Of a stretch of 46,550 nt of DNA, positions 1 to 8,494 are shown piece after piece. Source of the stretch: Halomonas halmophila (GTDB lineage: Bacteria; Pseudomonadota; Gammaproteobacteria; Pseudomonadales; Halomonadaceae). Position numbers and translations under genes: made by a program. Each line of letters opens with the position of its first letter. The first letter of the stretch is position 1. The notes beneath the pieces are model-generated. The model was not told the origin of the DNA. It ran no database searches and saw nothing but the letters and a program-made list of their open reading frames with translations. The stretch is taken from NCBI RefSeq assembly GCF_006540005.1, contig NZ_BJOC01000034.1, positions 1-46,550 of the forward strand, read 5' to 3'.

Positions 1-108
1 AAGCAACAGAGGGGCGCCGGCGACAGGTCGAAGCGGGGGTCCGATGCCATGAACGGCATCGGTAGCGCCCAGGGAAGGGTTCACAGCGCCCCCTCGGAGA
101 CCTGTCGA
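1..108 (+). ncRNA. ssrS: possible 3' part of 6S RNA (cut by window edge)
   Basis: No convincing protein is encoded here. The stretch holds a strong hairpin (CCGATGCC / GGCATCGG arms, about 50-67), then a GGGTTCACAG segment and a CTCGGAGA segment near 93-100. Both resemble, from memory, the 3' side of gammaproteobacterial 6S RNA (GGGTTACAGCC and CTCGGAGA). The 5' half would lie left of the window. Two arm pairs, 11-17 with 86-92 and 20-28 with 99-107, would cross each other, so they are either alternative or pseudoknotted. The usual downstream partner ygfA is absent, which weakens the call. An Rfam covariance search with the left flank included would decide. Confidence 0.3.
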
Positions 109-128
109 CGGATCAGCCCCGGGCGACA

Positions 129-160
129 AAAGGGGCGCGACCTACCGGCCGCGCCCCTTT
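129..160 (-). terminator. intrinsic terminator of fbaB
   Basis: A perfect 11-bp inverted repeat (arms 129-139 and 150-160, GC core GGGGCGCG/CGCGCCCC) with a 10-nt loop. On the minus strand it is followed by a short T run, so it fits the 3' end of the class I aldolase gene. It may also stop plus-strand transcription entering from the left. Confidence 0.7.
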
Positions 161-239
161 CATGTCTCACGAGACTCATTCGATCAGCCCATGAAAGCGT
201 CGATCCATGCCGCGAGCGCAGCAATGGATCGACCTGTTC

Positions 240-1292
240 TCAGGCGATGGTAATGCTGTCGTCCAGGTACACATCCTGAATAGCGTTGAGTAGCTCGACG
301 CCCTCGGCCATCGGCTTCTGGAAGGCCTTGCGACCGGAGATCAGGCCCATGCCACCGGCGCGCTTGTTGATCACCGCGGTGCGTACCGCCTCGCCCAGAT
401 CGGAGTGGCCTTTCGAACCGCCGCCGGAATTGATCAGGCCGGTGCGTCCCATGTAGCAGTTGGCCACCTGGTAACGCGCCAGATCGATGGGGTTGTCGGA
501 GGTCAGCTCGTCGTAGACCTTGTCGTGGGTATGGCCGAAGCCGACGGCGCGATAGCCACCATTGTTCTCGGCCAGCTTCTGCTTGACGATATCGGCCTTG
601 ATGGTCGCGGCAAGGTGGATCGCCTGACCGGTCAGGTCCGAGGCCACGTGGTAGTCCGTACCATCCTTCTTGAACTCGGGGTTGCGCAGATAGGCCCAGA
701 GGACCGTGACCATGCCCAGCTGGTGCGCCCGCTCGAAGGCCTCGCTGACTTCCTGGATCTGACGACGGCTTTCCGGGGAGCCGAAGTAGATGGTCGCCCC
801 CACCGCGACACAGCCCATGGCATGGGCCTGCTCGACCTGACCGAACAGCGTCTGGTCGTAGACCGCCGGATAGGTCAGCGTCTCGTTGTGGTTGAGCTTC
901 ACCATCATCGGGATCTTGTGAGCGTAACGACGCGCCACCGAGGCCAGCCCGCCGAGTGTCGAGGCCACGCAGTTGCAGCCGCCCTCGATGGCCAGCTCGA
1001 CGATATTGGCCGGATCGAAGTACAGCGGATTGGGGGCAAAGGAAGCCCCGGCGGAGTGCTCGATGCCCTGGTCGACCGGCAGGATGCTGACATAACCGGT
1101 ACCGCCCAGGCGGCCATGGTTATAGATGGACTGCAGGTTGCGCAACACCTGGGGGCTACGGTCGCTGTCGGCCATCACGCGGTCGATGAAATCCGGCCCC
1201 GGCTTGTGGATCGACTCGGCCGGCAGCCCCCGGCATACGTGATTGAGCAGGCTGTCGGCTTCATCACCGAGCAGCTGTGTCATGTCAGTCAT
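240..1292 (-). CDS. fbaB: class I fructose-bisphosphate aldolase, FbaB/DhnA type
   Basis: Cytosolic Schiff-base aldolase that reversibly splits fructose 1,6-bisphosphate into glyceraldehyde 3-phosphate and dihydroxyacetone phosphate. The protein (350 aa) closely follows E. coli FbaB through the [15 protein letters not shown] block (about residues 233-247), which holds the candidate Schiff-base lysine, the [14 protein letters not shown] block, and the C-terminus ending in DSITIA. I chose the ATG at 1292 because AGAGG lies just upstream; an in-frame ATG at 1307 lies before that site. It is divergent from epd-pgk-fba, so the locus carries both aldolase classes. An own terminator follows at 129-160. 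Confidence 0.92.
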   Translation of the reverse strand: MTDMTQLLGDEADSLLNHVCRGLPAESIHKPGPDFIDRVMADSDRSPQVLRNLQSIYNHGRLGGTGYVSILPVDQGIEHSAGASFAPNPLYFDPANIVELAIEGGCNCVASTLGGLASVARRYAHKIPMMVKLNHNETLTYPAVYDQTLFGQVEQAHAMGCVAVGATIYFGSPESRRQIQEVSEAFERAHQLGMVTVLWAYLRNPEFKKDGTDYHVASDLTGQAIHLAATIKADIVKQKLAENNGGYRAVGFGHTHDKVYDELTSDNPIDLARYQVANCYMGRTGLINSGGGSKGHSDLGEAVRTAVINKRAGGMGLISGRKAFQKPMAEGVELLNAIQDVYLDDSITIA

Positions 1293-1485
1293 GTGGTTCC
1301 TCTCCATGGTGGTTTGACGGTTGACCGGATGCAGCCCTGCAGCGTCATGCGCGGATGAGCCAGGGCATGATGTCCACAGACTGCCGAAACCGCTCGGGCG
1401 CGTCCAGCCACCCCGGGACGTAAACAGCGATTTGCGCTAGAATCGCCGATCTGCGATTTCCGGCGCCAGCATATCGAGGCTCATC
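1293..1485. promoter_or_regulatory. divergent intergenic region fbaB / epd
   Basis: 193 bp between the two divergent start codons, so promoters for both directions should lie here. On the plus strand a TAGAAT hexamer at 1438-1443 could be a -10 for epd, but no good -35 stands 16-18 bp upstream. No clear operator or riboswitch fold was seen. Confidence 0.35.
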
Positions 1486-2505
1486 ATGGCACTTCGCATC
1501 GCCATCAATGGTTACGGCCGTATCGGCCAGTGCGTATTACGCGCGCTCATCGAGCGCAGCGAACCTCATATCGAGGTGGTAGCCATCAATGAGCTGTCGG
1601 GGCTGGATACTATCGCCTATCTGACCCGCTATGACACCACTCATGGCCGTTTTCCCGGGGACGTGAGCGTCGATGGCGACCGGCTGGTGATCGACGGTCA
1701 CGCCATCCGGGTACTATCGGAACCCGATGCGGCGGCACTGCCCTGGGCCGAGTTGAATATCGACCTGGTCCTCGAATGCTCGGGCAGCTTCAAGGATCGC
1801 GCCACCGCGGAGCATCACCTGCATGCCGGGGCCCGGCGCCTGCTGTTCTCCCAGCCGGCCGAAAGCGATGTCGACGCCACCATTGTCAGCGGCATCAATG
1901 ACGCCGAGCTGACCGCAGACTGCCACATCATTTCGGCGGCATCGTGCACCACCAACTGCCTGGTGCCGGTACTGACCGTACTCGACGAGGCGCTGGGCCT
2001 GGAACATGGCGTCACCACCACCATTCACTCGGCGATGAACGATCAGCCGGTGATCGATGCCTACCACCAGACCGATCTGCGCCTGACGCGCTCGGCCATG
2101 CAGTCCATCGTGCCCGTCGATACCGGCCTGGCACGCGGCATCAATCGCCTGATGCCACACCTGGCCGAGCGTTTCGAGTGCCTGCACGTGCGCGTGCCGA
2201 CCATCAATGTCTCGGCCATGGACCTGTCACTCTGCGTGCGCACCGAGACCACGGCGGCCGCCGTCAACCAGTTGCTGCGTGATGCCAGCGACAATCGGCT
2301 GGCCGGGCTGCTCGGCTACACCGAGGAGCCCATGGCCTCGATCGACTTCAACCACGACCCGCGCTCCGGTATCGTGGATGCCACGCAAACCCGGGTCGCC
2401 GGCGGCCGCCTGATCAAGATGATGTGCTGGTTCGACAACGAGTGGGGGTTCGCCAACCGCATGCTCGATGTCGCCGCCCGGATCGCCAGGCTGGGTAACG
2501 CATGA
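1486..2505 (+). CDS. epd: D-erythrose-4-phosphate dehydrogenase (GapA family)
   Basis: NAD-dependent enzyme of the GAPDH fold. Epd oxidises erythrose 4-phosphate to 4-phosphoerythronate for pyridoxal phosphate synthesis; close relatives act on glyceraldehyde 3-phosphate. The N-terminal NAD motif INGYGRIGQ, the catalytic ASCTTNC (Cys154) and His181 in [17 protein letters not shown] are present. That last block and the [13 protein letters not shown] segment match Epd rather than GapA. It is first in an epd-pgk-fba cluster, as in E. coli. No other GAPDH gene is in the window, so a glycolytic or gluconeogenic role cannot be excluded from sequence. Length (339 aa) is normal. Confidence 0.82.
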   Translation: MALRIAINGYGRIGQCVLRALIERSEPHIEVVAINELSGLDTIAYLTRYDTTHGRFPGDVSVDGDRLVIDGHAIRVLSEPDAAALPWAELNIDLVLECSGSFKDRATAEHHLHAGARRLLFSQPAESDVDATIVSGINDAELTADCHIISAASCTTNCLVPVLTVLDEALGLEHGVTTTIHSAMNDQPVIDAYHQTDLRLTRSAMQSIVPVDTGLARGINRLMPHLAERFECLHVRVPTINVSAMDLSLCVRTETTAAAVNQLLRDASDNRLAGLLGYTEEPMASIDFNHDPRSGIVDATQTRVAGGRLIKMMCWFDNEWGFANRMLDVAARIARLGNA

Positions 2506-2554
2506 CCCTCCCACACCGGATCATTTTCGGCTCTCCAGACGAGGATTCTGCTTC

Positions 2555-3718
2555 ATGAACGTGCGCAAGATGACCGATCTCGACCTCAGCGGCAAGCGTG
2601 TGCTGATCCGCGAGGACCTGAACGTGCCCGTCAAGCACGGCAAGGTGACCAGTGATGCCCGCCTGCGGGCATGCCTGCCGACCATCCAGGCTGCCCTCGA
2701 CGGCGGCGCCCGGGTGATGCTGATGAGCCACCTGGGCCGGCCCACCGAAGGCGATCCCGCCGAGGAATTTTCCCTGGCGCCGGTGGCCGACCACCTGAGC
2801 GAACTGCTCGAGCGCCCGGTGCGCCTGGTCAAGGACTACTTCGACACCCAGGTCGGGCTGGCGGACGGCGAAGTGGCACTGCTCGAGAACGTGCGTTACA
2901 ACCGCGGTGAGAAAAAGGACGACGAGGCCCTGTCGCGGCAGTACGCCGCGCTGTGCGATGTCTTCGTCATGGATGCCTTCGGTACGGCACACCGTGCCCA
3001 GGCCTCGACCCATGGCGTCGCCCGCTTTGCCCCCGAAGCCTGCGCCGGCCCGCTGCTGGCCAACGAGCTGGCCGCCCTGGAGAAGGCCCTGGCCACCCCG
3101 GCGCGCCCCATGACCGCCATAGTCGGCGGCTCCAAAGTCTCCACCAAGCTGGAAGTACTCACCGCGCTGTCCGAAAAGTGCGACCGCATCATCGTCGGCG
3201 GCGGAATCGCCAACACCTTCATCGCCGCCGCCGGCTACAACGTCGGCAAGTCGCTGCACGAGGCCGACCTGATCGACCAGGCCAAGGCGCTGATGGCCAA
3301 GGTCGAGATCCCGCTGCCCAGCGACGTGGTGGTCGCCACCGAGTTTTCCGAAAGCGCCAGCGCCGTGACCAAGCCGGTCGACCAGGTGGGCGATGACGAG
3401 ATGATCCTCGACATCGGCCCCGACACCGCCGCGCGCTTCGGCGAGCAACTCAAGGCCGACGGCACCATCCTGTGGAATGGCCCGGTCGGCGTCTTCGAGA
3501 TCGACCAGTTCGGTCGTGGCACCGAAGCTCTCGCGAAGGCCATCGCCGAAAGCGACGCCTTTTCCATTGCCGGTGGCGGCGACACCCTGGCGGCCATCGA
3601 CAAGTACGGCATTGCCGAGCGCGTTTCCTACATTTCCACCGGCGGCGGCGCCTTCCTCGAGTACGTCGAAGGCAAGGTCCTGCCCGCTGTCGCGGCCCTG
3701 GAAGCCGCCGCACAATAA
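2555..3718 (+). CDS. pgk: phosphoglycerate kinase
   Basis: Transfers the acyl phosphate of 1,3-bisphosphoglycerate to ADP in glycolysis, or the reverse in gluconeogenesis. The 387-aa protein has the N-terminal substrate-binding motif REDLNVPV (residues 19-26), the MSHLGRP motif, the basic [10 protein letters not shown] segment, and the C-terminal nucleotide-binding GGGDTLAAI and [10 protein letters not shown] blocks. The ATG at 2555 is preceded by GAGG and gives the standard N-terminus [11 protein letters not shown]; an upstream in-frame start at 2468 would overlap epd and lacks a good ribosome site. It lies 49 bp after epd and is probably cotranscribed with it and the class II aldolase. Confidence 0.96.
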   Translation: MNVRKMTDLDLSGKRVLIREDLNVPVKHGKVTSDARLRACLPTIQAALDGGARVMLMSHLGRPTEGDPAEEFSLAPVADHLSELLERPVRLVKDYFDTQVGLADGEVALLENVRYNRGEKKDDEALSRQYAALCDVFVMDAFGTAHRAQASTHGVARFAPEACAGPLLANELAALEKALATPARPMTAIVGGSKVSTKLEVLTALSEKCDRIIVGGGIANTFIAAAGYNVGKSLHEADLIDQAKALMAKVEIPLPSDVVVATEFSESASAVTKPVDQVGDDEMILDIGPDTAARFGEQLKADGTILWNGPVGVFEIDQFGRGTEALAKAIAESDAFSIAGGGDTLAAIDKYGIAERVSYISTGGGAFLEYVEGKVLPAVAALEAAAQ

Positions 3719-3731
3719 GGCTCACGCCTGC

Positions 3732-3755
3732 GGCCCGGGCACGCACGCCCGGGCC
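3732..3755 (+). other. intercistronic stem-loop between pgk and fba
   Basis: A perfect 9-bp GC inverted repeat (GGCCCGGGC / GCCCGGGCC) with a 6-nt loop and no T run, 13 bp after the pgk stop. It is more likely an mRNA-stability or partial attenuation element than a full terminator. Confidence 0.5.
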
Positions 3756-3829
3756 AATCCGATGCAACTGCTGGCGCCACCCGGGGCGCCACACTCTCAA
3801 GACCCGCTATCGACCCCAGAGGAAGCTTC

Positions 3830-4894
3830 ATGGCACTCATCAGCATGCGCCAGATGCTGGACCACGCCGCCGAACACGGCTACGGCATCCCCGCATTCAA
3901 CGTCAACAACCTCGAGCAGATGCGCGCCATCATGGAGGCCGCCGACGAGACCGACTCGCCGGTGATCATTCAGGCCTCCGCCGGGGCCCGCAAGTACGCC
4001 GGCGCTCCCTTCCTCCGCCACCTCATCCTGGCGGCCGTGGAAGAGTTCCCGCACATCCCGGTGGCCATGCACCAGGATCACGGCACCAGCCCCGGCGTGT
4101 GCCAGCGCTCCATCCAGCTCGGCTTCTCGTCGGTGATGATGGACGGCTCGCTGGGCGAGGACGGCAAGACCCCGGCCAGCTATGACTACAACGTCGAGGT
4201 GACGCGCCGTACCGTCGAGATGGCGCATGCCTGTGGCGTCTCCGTCGAGGGCGAGCTGGGCTGCCTGGGCAGCCTGGAAACCGGCATGGCCGGCGAGGAA
4301 GACGGCGTCGGCGCCGCCGGCAAGCTCGATCACGACCAGCTGCTCACCGATCCGGAAGAGGCGGCCGAGTTCGTCAAGGCAACCCATGTGGACGCCCTGG
4401 CCATCGCCATCGGCACCAGCCACGGCGCCTACAAGTTCACGCGCCCGCCCACCGGCGACACCCTCTCCATCCAGCGCATCAAGGAGATCCACGCCCGCAT
4501 CCCGGAAACGCACCTGGTGATGCACGGTTCATCCTCCGTGCCGCAGGAATGGCTCGAGATGATCAACGAGCACGGCGGCGAGATCCCGGAAACCTATGGC
4601 GTGCCGGTCGAGGAAATCGTCGAGGGCATCCGGCACGGGGTGCGCAAGGTCAATGTCGACACCGACCTGCGCCTGGCCTCCACCGCCGCGGTGCGCCGCT
4701 TCCTGGCCGAGAACCCGGCCGAGTTCGATCCGCGCAAGTTCCTCAAGGCCAGCACCGCGGCCATGAAGGGCGTCTGCAAGGCCCGCTACGAAGCCTTCGG
4801 CGCTGCCGGCAACGCGGCGAAGATCAAGCCGATCAACCTCGAGGAGATGTTCCAGCGCTATGCGCGTGGCGAGCTGGACCCGCGCGTCACCTGA
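3830..4894 (+). CDS. fba: class II fructose-bisphosphate aldolase (CbbA/Fba subtype)
   Basis: Zinc-dependent aldolase acting on fructose 1,6-bisphosphate; this subtype is also used in Calvin-cycle organisms and pseudomonads. Visible metal and substrate motifs are AMHQDHGTS (about residues 82-90), VEGELGCLG, the [11 protein letters not shown] block and MHGSSSVP. The length (354 aa) is usual. It is the third gene of epd-pgk-fba, separated from pgk by 111 bp that hold a stem-loop. The start follows a GAGGAAG ribosome site. A terminator lies at 4920-4942. Its non-homologous counterpart fbaB lies 2.5 kb away on the other strand. Confidence 0.95.
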   Translation: MALISMRQMLDHAAEHGYGIPAFNVNNLEQMRAIMEAADETDSPVIIQASAGARKYAGAPFLRHLILAAVEEFPHIPVAMHQDHGTSPGVCQRSIQLGFSSVMMDGSLGEDGKTPASYDYNVEVTRRTVEMAHACGVSVEGELGCLGSLETGMAGEEDGVGAAGKLDHDQLLTDPEEAAEFVKATHVDALAIAIGTSHGAYKFTRPPTGDTLSIQRIKEIHARIPETHLVMHGSSSVPQEWLEMINEHGGEIPETYGVPVEEIVEGIRHGVRKVNVDTDLRLASTAAVRRFLAENPAEFDPRKFLKASTAAMKGVCKARYEAFGAAGNAAKIKPINLEEMFQRYARGELDPRVT

Positions 4895-4919
4895 TCGCAG
4901 GCAACGCCTGCGCCATGAC

Positions 4920-4942
4920 AAGGGCGGCTCATTGCCGCCCTT
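4920..4942 (+). terminator. terminator after fba
   Basis: A 9-bp inverted repeat (AAGGGCGGC / GCCGCCCTT) with a 5-nt loop, 25 bp after the aldolase stop. The stem ends in CTTT but no longer T tract follows, so the strength is uncertain. Confidence 0.6.
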
Positions 4943-5086
4943 TGCGTGAGCGCCCTCGGCTCCTCGAGGGCACGCCAATGTTCAGGTGCGAACGCCTGCA
5001 AGACCGCATCCTGCCCGGCCATTTCGGGGCGCAAGCGTTGCAGCGATGATGAACTGTTGAAAAACACTGTTCACAAAACGCGCGAC

Positions 5087-5104
5087 ATGGTCTTTAATTA
5101 CCAT
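5087..5104. promoter_or_regulatory. inverted repeat upstream of HAD gene, possible operator
   Basis: ATGGT and ACCAT arms flank an 8-bp AT-rich spacer in the 225-bp gap before the phosphatase gene. The gap becomes AT-rich from about 5045, as a promoter would. The TGGT...ACCA form recalls FadR-type GntR operators, but the spacer is long and only one copy is seen. Confidence 0.2.
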
Positions 5105-5167
5105 AAAGCATCATCTGGTCAACGCATCGTGTTCGCTTATCAACATCTTCAACGAGGCTCAGTGACA

Positions 5168-5842
5168 ATGCGCCCTCTCTGCCTGCTCTTCGATTGTGAC
5201 GGCACCCTGGTCGACAGCGAACCGCTGTTGGCCGACGAGATGGCCAGCAGCCTCAACGCCGTGGGCCTGCCCTTCGACGCCGGCGACTATATCGGAGAGT
5301 TCCGCGGCGCACGCTTCCGGCATATCGTCGCCGAACTGGAACGCCGCCACGGCGCGGTCGACGCCTCCCGCCTCGAGCCACTGGAACGCGAGATGCGCGC
5401 CAACCTCAACCGCCGCCTGGCGACCGACCTCAAGCCCATCGAAGGCGCCACCGAAGCCCTGGCCACCCTGTCGAACATCCCCATGGGCGTGGTTTCCAAC
5501 GGCCCGGAAACCAAGATCCGCACGTCCCTCCAGGCCACCGGCCTGGATGAGCTCTTCGGCGACTGTCTGTTCAGCGCCTACGACGCACAGTGCTGGAAAC
5601 CTGACCCCTGCATCTATCTGCATGCCGCCAGCATCATGGGGTTTGCCGCTGCCGATTGCGTTGCCATCGACGACTCCCTGGTCGGTATTCAGGCGGCACT
5701 CGCCGCCGGCATGACGGTCATCCACCTCAACCGCTTCCCGGATGCCGAGGAGACGCCGGAAGGCGCCATCGGCATTACCAGCATGTTCCAGCTGCCAACC
5801 GTGATCGCACGCCTCTCCCAGCCTCGGGTAATGGTCAACTGA
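5168..5842 (+). CDS. HAD-family phosphatase, YieH-like
   Basis: HAD hydrolase (224 aa) related to E. coli YieH, a 6-phosphogluconate phosphatase. It has motif I FDCDGTLVDSE (nucleophile Asp at about residue 9), a helical cap, motif II VVSNGP, the conserved lysine in WKPDP, and the acidic motif AIDDSLVG. The VSNGPETKI and CWKPDP blocks are characteristic of the YieH branch. I chose the ATG at 5168 because motif I then lies at the N-terminus and GAGG lies upstream; earlier in-frame starts give a non-homologous extension. It appears monocistronic. A paralogue lies at 13607-14305. The substrate is inferred from the family only. Confidence 0.85.
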   Translation: MRPLCLLFDCDGTLVDSEPLLADEMASSLNAVGLPFDAGDYIGEFRGARFRHIVAELERRHGAVDASRLEPLEREMRANLNRRLATDLKPIEGATEALATLSNIPMGVVSNGPETKIRTSLQATGLDELFGDCLFSAYDAQCWKPDPCIYLHAASIMGFAAADCVAIDDSLVGIQAALAAGMTVIHLNRFPDAEETPEGAIGITSMFQLPTVIARLSQPRVMVN

Positions 5843-5974
5843 GCGCCGGGCGAAACCGGCAGTCGTGGTCTCCAGGGCAGCACCCAAGCCGACTCACTAC
5901 CCACTGACCAGCGTATACGGCGCTTCATGGCTTGACGGCCTCCGCATGAAGGCTGTGAACTGACGCTCCTGTAT

Positions 5975-6002
5975 CGCCCTGTTTCAGCATCATGACAGGG
6001 CG
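5975..6002 (+). other. hairpin in the leader of the cation exchanger gene
   Basis: An 8-bp perfect inverted repeat CGCCCTGT / ACAGGGCG with a 12-nt loop, 38 bp before the small leader ORF. No T run follows. It could be the terminator of the preceding phosphatase gene or part of a leader structure for the exchanger. I did not recognise a riboswitch family. Confidence 0.3.
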
Positions 6003-6040
6003 GCTTCACCAGCGTTCAGTGCCCCAGAGCAGGAGCCGAG

Positions 6041-6127
6041 ATGTCCGATTCCCCCAGCGGCCGGGCCACAAGTCCCGGTCGACACCCCCCTCGCCCACTG
6101 CCGTTGACGGGGAGGCTCCCTTGCTGA
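6041..6127 (+). CDS. short leader ORF (28 aa) overlapping the exchanger start
   Basis: ATG at 6041 stands 5 nt after a perfect AGGAG (6031-6035). The frame encodes 28 residues rich in Pro, Arg and Ser, starting MSDSPSG, and its TGA (6125-6127) overlaps the TTG start of the next gene. I infer a translated leader that couples to the exchanger. The peptide matches no family I know. It may be only a ribosome-loading device, or spurious. Confidence 0.35.
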   Translation: MSDSPSGRATSPGRHPPRPLPLTGRLPC

Positions 6128-7152
6128 CAGACCTCGATCTGGGCTCCGCCATTGCCCTCTTCATCGGCTGCACGCTGGTGATCGGCGTGGCCGGCACCAA
6201 GCTGACGCACATCGTCGACGACCTGGCGGATCGTACCGGGCTGGGCGAAGCCATCGCCGGCGCCGTACTGCTGGGCATGGCGACTTCCCTGTCCGGACTG
6301 GTGCTCTCGATATCCGCGGCACTGTCCGATCATCCGACACTGGCCATGAGCAATGCGCTGGGCGGCATCGCGGTACAGACCCTTTTCCTGACCATCGCGG
6401 ACCTGGTCCACCGGCGCGCCAATCTGGAACATGCCGCTGCCTCCATCGGCAATCTCATGCAGGGCGGGCTACTGCTGTGCCTGCTGTCGCTGGTGCTGGT
6501 AGGACACTTCTCCCCGGAATGGACCCTGTGGCAGGTTCACCCGATCACGCCGTTGCTGTTTATTGGCTACCTGTTCGGGCTACGCCTGGCAGACCGCACC
6601 AAGGACAGGCCGATGTGGCGACCGGCCCATACCCGCGAGACACAACCCGACGTCCCCGATGAGCAGGCCATGACGCGCTCGGCCCTGAATCTGTGGCTGA
6701 GCTTTCTAGGCCTGGCTCTACTGCTCGGCATCAGCGGCTGGCTGCTGGAACGCGCCGCCACGGTGCTCGCCTCGGCAACCGGCCTTGGCCAATCGGTGGT
6801 CGGTGTCCTGATGACCGCGGTGGTGACCTCACTGCCCGAGCTAGTCACCTCGGTGGCCGCCGTGCGGCGTGGCGCCCTGACCCTGGCCGTGGCCGGCATC
6901 ATCGGCGGCAACGCCTTCGATACGCTCTTCGTCGCCGCCTCGGATATCGCCTACCGCGGCGGTTCGATCTATCACGCCATCTCCGACCCGGTGGCGCTGT
7001 GGGTCGCCCTGTCGCTGCTGATGACCGCCATCCTGATGGTCGGCATGATTCACCGCGAGCGCCTCGGCCCTGGCCGCATCGGGTTCGAGAGTCTGGCCAT
7101 GGCCACCTGCTACCTGGTCGGTGTGCTGTCCCTGTTGTTCACATCCGGTTGA
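6121..7152 (+). CDS. CaCA-family sodium/calcium exchanger-like membrane protein
   Basis: Inner-membrane antiporter-like protein with about ten hydrophobic segments in two inverted halves joined by a polar linker (around residues 160-190). The second alpha repeat has the canonical TSLPELVTS (Glu240) with GGNAFDTLF. The first repeat reads TSLSGLVLS, so the acidic residue normally paired across the cation site is missing, and ion specificity is doubtful. I favour the TTG at 6121 because GGGGAGG precedes it by 5 nt and the protein then begins just before the first membrane segment; starting at 5992 would add 43 Pro/Arg-rich, non-homologous residues. A short ORF ends across this start. Confidence 0.75.
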   Translation: MLTDLDLGSAIALFIGCTLVIGVAGTKLTHIVDDLADRTGLGEAIAGAVLLGMATSLSGLVLSISAALSDHPTLAMSNALGGIAVQTLFLTIADLVHRRANLEHAAASIGNLMQGGLLLCLLSLVLVGHFSPEWTLWQVHPITPLLFIGYLFGLRLADRTKDRPMWRPAHTRETQPDVPDEQAMTRSALNLWLSFLGLALLLGISGWLLERAATVLASATGLGQSVVGVLMTAVVTSLPELVTSVAAVRRGALTLAVAGIIGGNAFDTLFVAASDIAYRGGSIYHAISDPVALWVALSLLMTAILMVGMIHRERLGPGRIGFESLAMATCYLVGVLSLLFTSG

Positions 7153-7176
7153 AGTCACTCACCTTCCCCAAGCTGA

Positions 7177-7259
7177 AGTTCGCTGTCAGGCAGTGCTCAG
7201 TCAGGAGCACTGCCACCTTATTCTCCCACTAATAGGCAGTGTTCCCCCTAAAGCGAACT
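7177..7259. repeat. 83-bp stretch with 8-bp inverted ends around a hairpin
   Basis: AGTTCGCT at 7177-7184 is inverted as AGCGAACT at 7252-7259, enclosing the 10-bp hairpin at 7189-7214; a GGCAGTG word also recurs near 7234. This could be a small non-autonomous element remnant or chance. No target duplication is visible. Confidence 0.22.
7189..7214 (+). terminator. stem-loop, probable terminator of the exchanger gene
   Basis: A perfect 10-bp inverted repeat GGCAGTGCTC / GAGCACTGCC with a 6-nt loop, 36 bp after the exchanger stop. It is followed by ACCTTATTC rather than a T tract, so termination is plausible but not certain. Confidence 0.45.
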
Positions 7260-7381
7260 GCCGATAGCGCTGCAAAGGCATCGACCCTGCGGCTCCGTGG
7301 CCAGAAATCGCCAACGTGGCTCCCTCACTGGACATCAAGTCCAGTCAATGTGCTTTCGACCTATGTCTAGTGTCGACAGCC

Positions 7382-7425
7382 TTGCTGCACGGTCAGCCCG
7401 CTGCCTACTATGGGAACGTTCCCAT
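7382..7425 (+). promoter_or_regulatory. promoter and LacI-type operator of the ketogluconate operon
   Basis: TTGCTG (7382-7387) and TACTAT (7406-7411) form a sigma70-like promoter with an 18-bp spacer. The perfect 16-bp palindrome ATGGGAACGTTCCCAT (7410-7425) overlaps the -10 and has the central CG step typical of LacI-family operators. It ends 16 bp before the ATG of the LacI-family gene, so autorepression of the whole operon is the natural reading. Confidence 0.7.
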
Positions 7426-7441
7426 TTGATATCGAGCCTCC

Positions 7442-8494
7442 ATGTCAGCCACACCTCGACCTGCCACTATTCTGGAAGTCGCTCGCGATGCTGGTGTCTC
7501 AAAAACCAGTGTTTCCCGTTTCTACAGCGGCGAGCGAGATCGGCTATCCCAGCATATGCAGCAACGCATTGCCGAGGCCGCAGAACGACTCGGATATCAG
7601 CCCAACCCCATGGCACGCGGCCTCAAGGGCGGACCCTCGGGACTGGTCGGCATGTTGGTCGCCGATATCCGCAACCCTTTTTCGGTGGCGGTGATGCACG
7701 GCGTCGAGCAGGCATGTCGCGCTCAGGGGCTGTCATTGATGGTCTGCAATACGGATAACGATCCGGTTCTGGAGCGCCAACATCTGGCCTTGCTGACCTC
7801 CTATCGTATCGAGGGGTTGATCGTGAATGCCGCTGGACGACACAGCGAGCCCCTTGCTGAACTCGCTAGCGACGGCCTGCCACTGGTACTACTGGACCGC
7901 TCGCTGGAGGGCATCGCTGCCGATGAGGTCGGGCTGGACAATAACCTGGCCATCGACATGGCGCTCGACCACCTGACCGAACAGGGATATCGGCGAGTAT
8001 TGTTCGTGACCGAACTTCCAACGCGCGCCAGCTCACGTCAGACCCGGGTGGCGCGCTTCGAGTCGGAATGCCCCGAACGTCAACTCGCAGGAAAGGTACT
8101 GAGCCTCGACCTCGACGACACGACCTGCCTCGATCATGAATTGAGCGCCTTTCTCGATACCCCGGACGGGCATCCCGCCGCCATTCTGTGCGGCAACGGC
8201 CAGGTCACCCTGGCGGTAACCCGTGCCCTCCAGGCTCGCCGGATACCGCTCGGCGACACCGGCCTGATGGGAATCGACGAGCTCGACTGGTGCCAGCTGG
8301 TCACCCCCGGCGTCACCACACTGGCCCAACCCACTGATGCCATCGGCCAGGCTGCCGTCGAGCAACTGCGTGACCGTCAGGCACAGCCCATTGCTCCGGC
8401 ACCGCGACATCTGCGCTTTACCCCCCAACTGATCCCGCGCGGCTCGACCCGCCGTGAACAAAGTGCCTCCACTACCGACGAGACATCCCCATGA
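7442..8494 (+). CDS. ptxS: LacI-family repressor, PtxS-like
   Basis: DNA-binding regulator (350 aa) with an N-terminal LacI helix-turn-helix (about residues 8-55, VARDAGVSKTSVSRFYSG and hinge NPMARGLK) and a periplasmic-binding-protein-like effector domain. The GLVGMLVADIRNPFSVAVMHGVE stretch (given in part) recalls Pseudomonas PtxS, the 2-ketogluconate-responsive repressor. The next two genes look like kguK and kguD, which supports that effector. A perfect palindromic operator lies directly upstream and overlaps the promoter. The stop overlaps the kinase start in ATGA. The effector is inferred from context. Confidence 0.8.
   Translation: MSATPRPATILEVARDAGVSKTSVSRFYSGERDRLSQHMQQRIAEAAERLGYQPNPMARGLKGGPSGLVGMLVADIRNPFSVAVMHGVEQACRAQGLSLMVCNTDNDPVLERQHLALLTSYRIEGLIVNAAGRHSEPLAELASDGLPLVLLDRSLEGIAADEVGLDNNLAIDMALDHLTEQGYRRVLFVTELPTRASSRQTRVARFESECPERQLAGKVLSLDLDDTTCLDHELSAFLDTPDGHPAAILCGNGQVTLAVTRALQARRIPLGDTGLMGIDELDWCQLVTPGVTTLAQPTDAIGQAAVEQLRDRQAQPIAPAPRHLRFTPQLIPRGSTRREQSASTTDETSP

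Noticed and set aside
7177..7259. MITE-like element between the exchanger and ptxS
   Set aside because: Only 8-bp inverted ends, no target duplication, and a single copy in the window; kept only as a low-confidence repeat.
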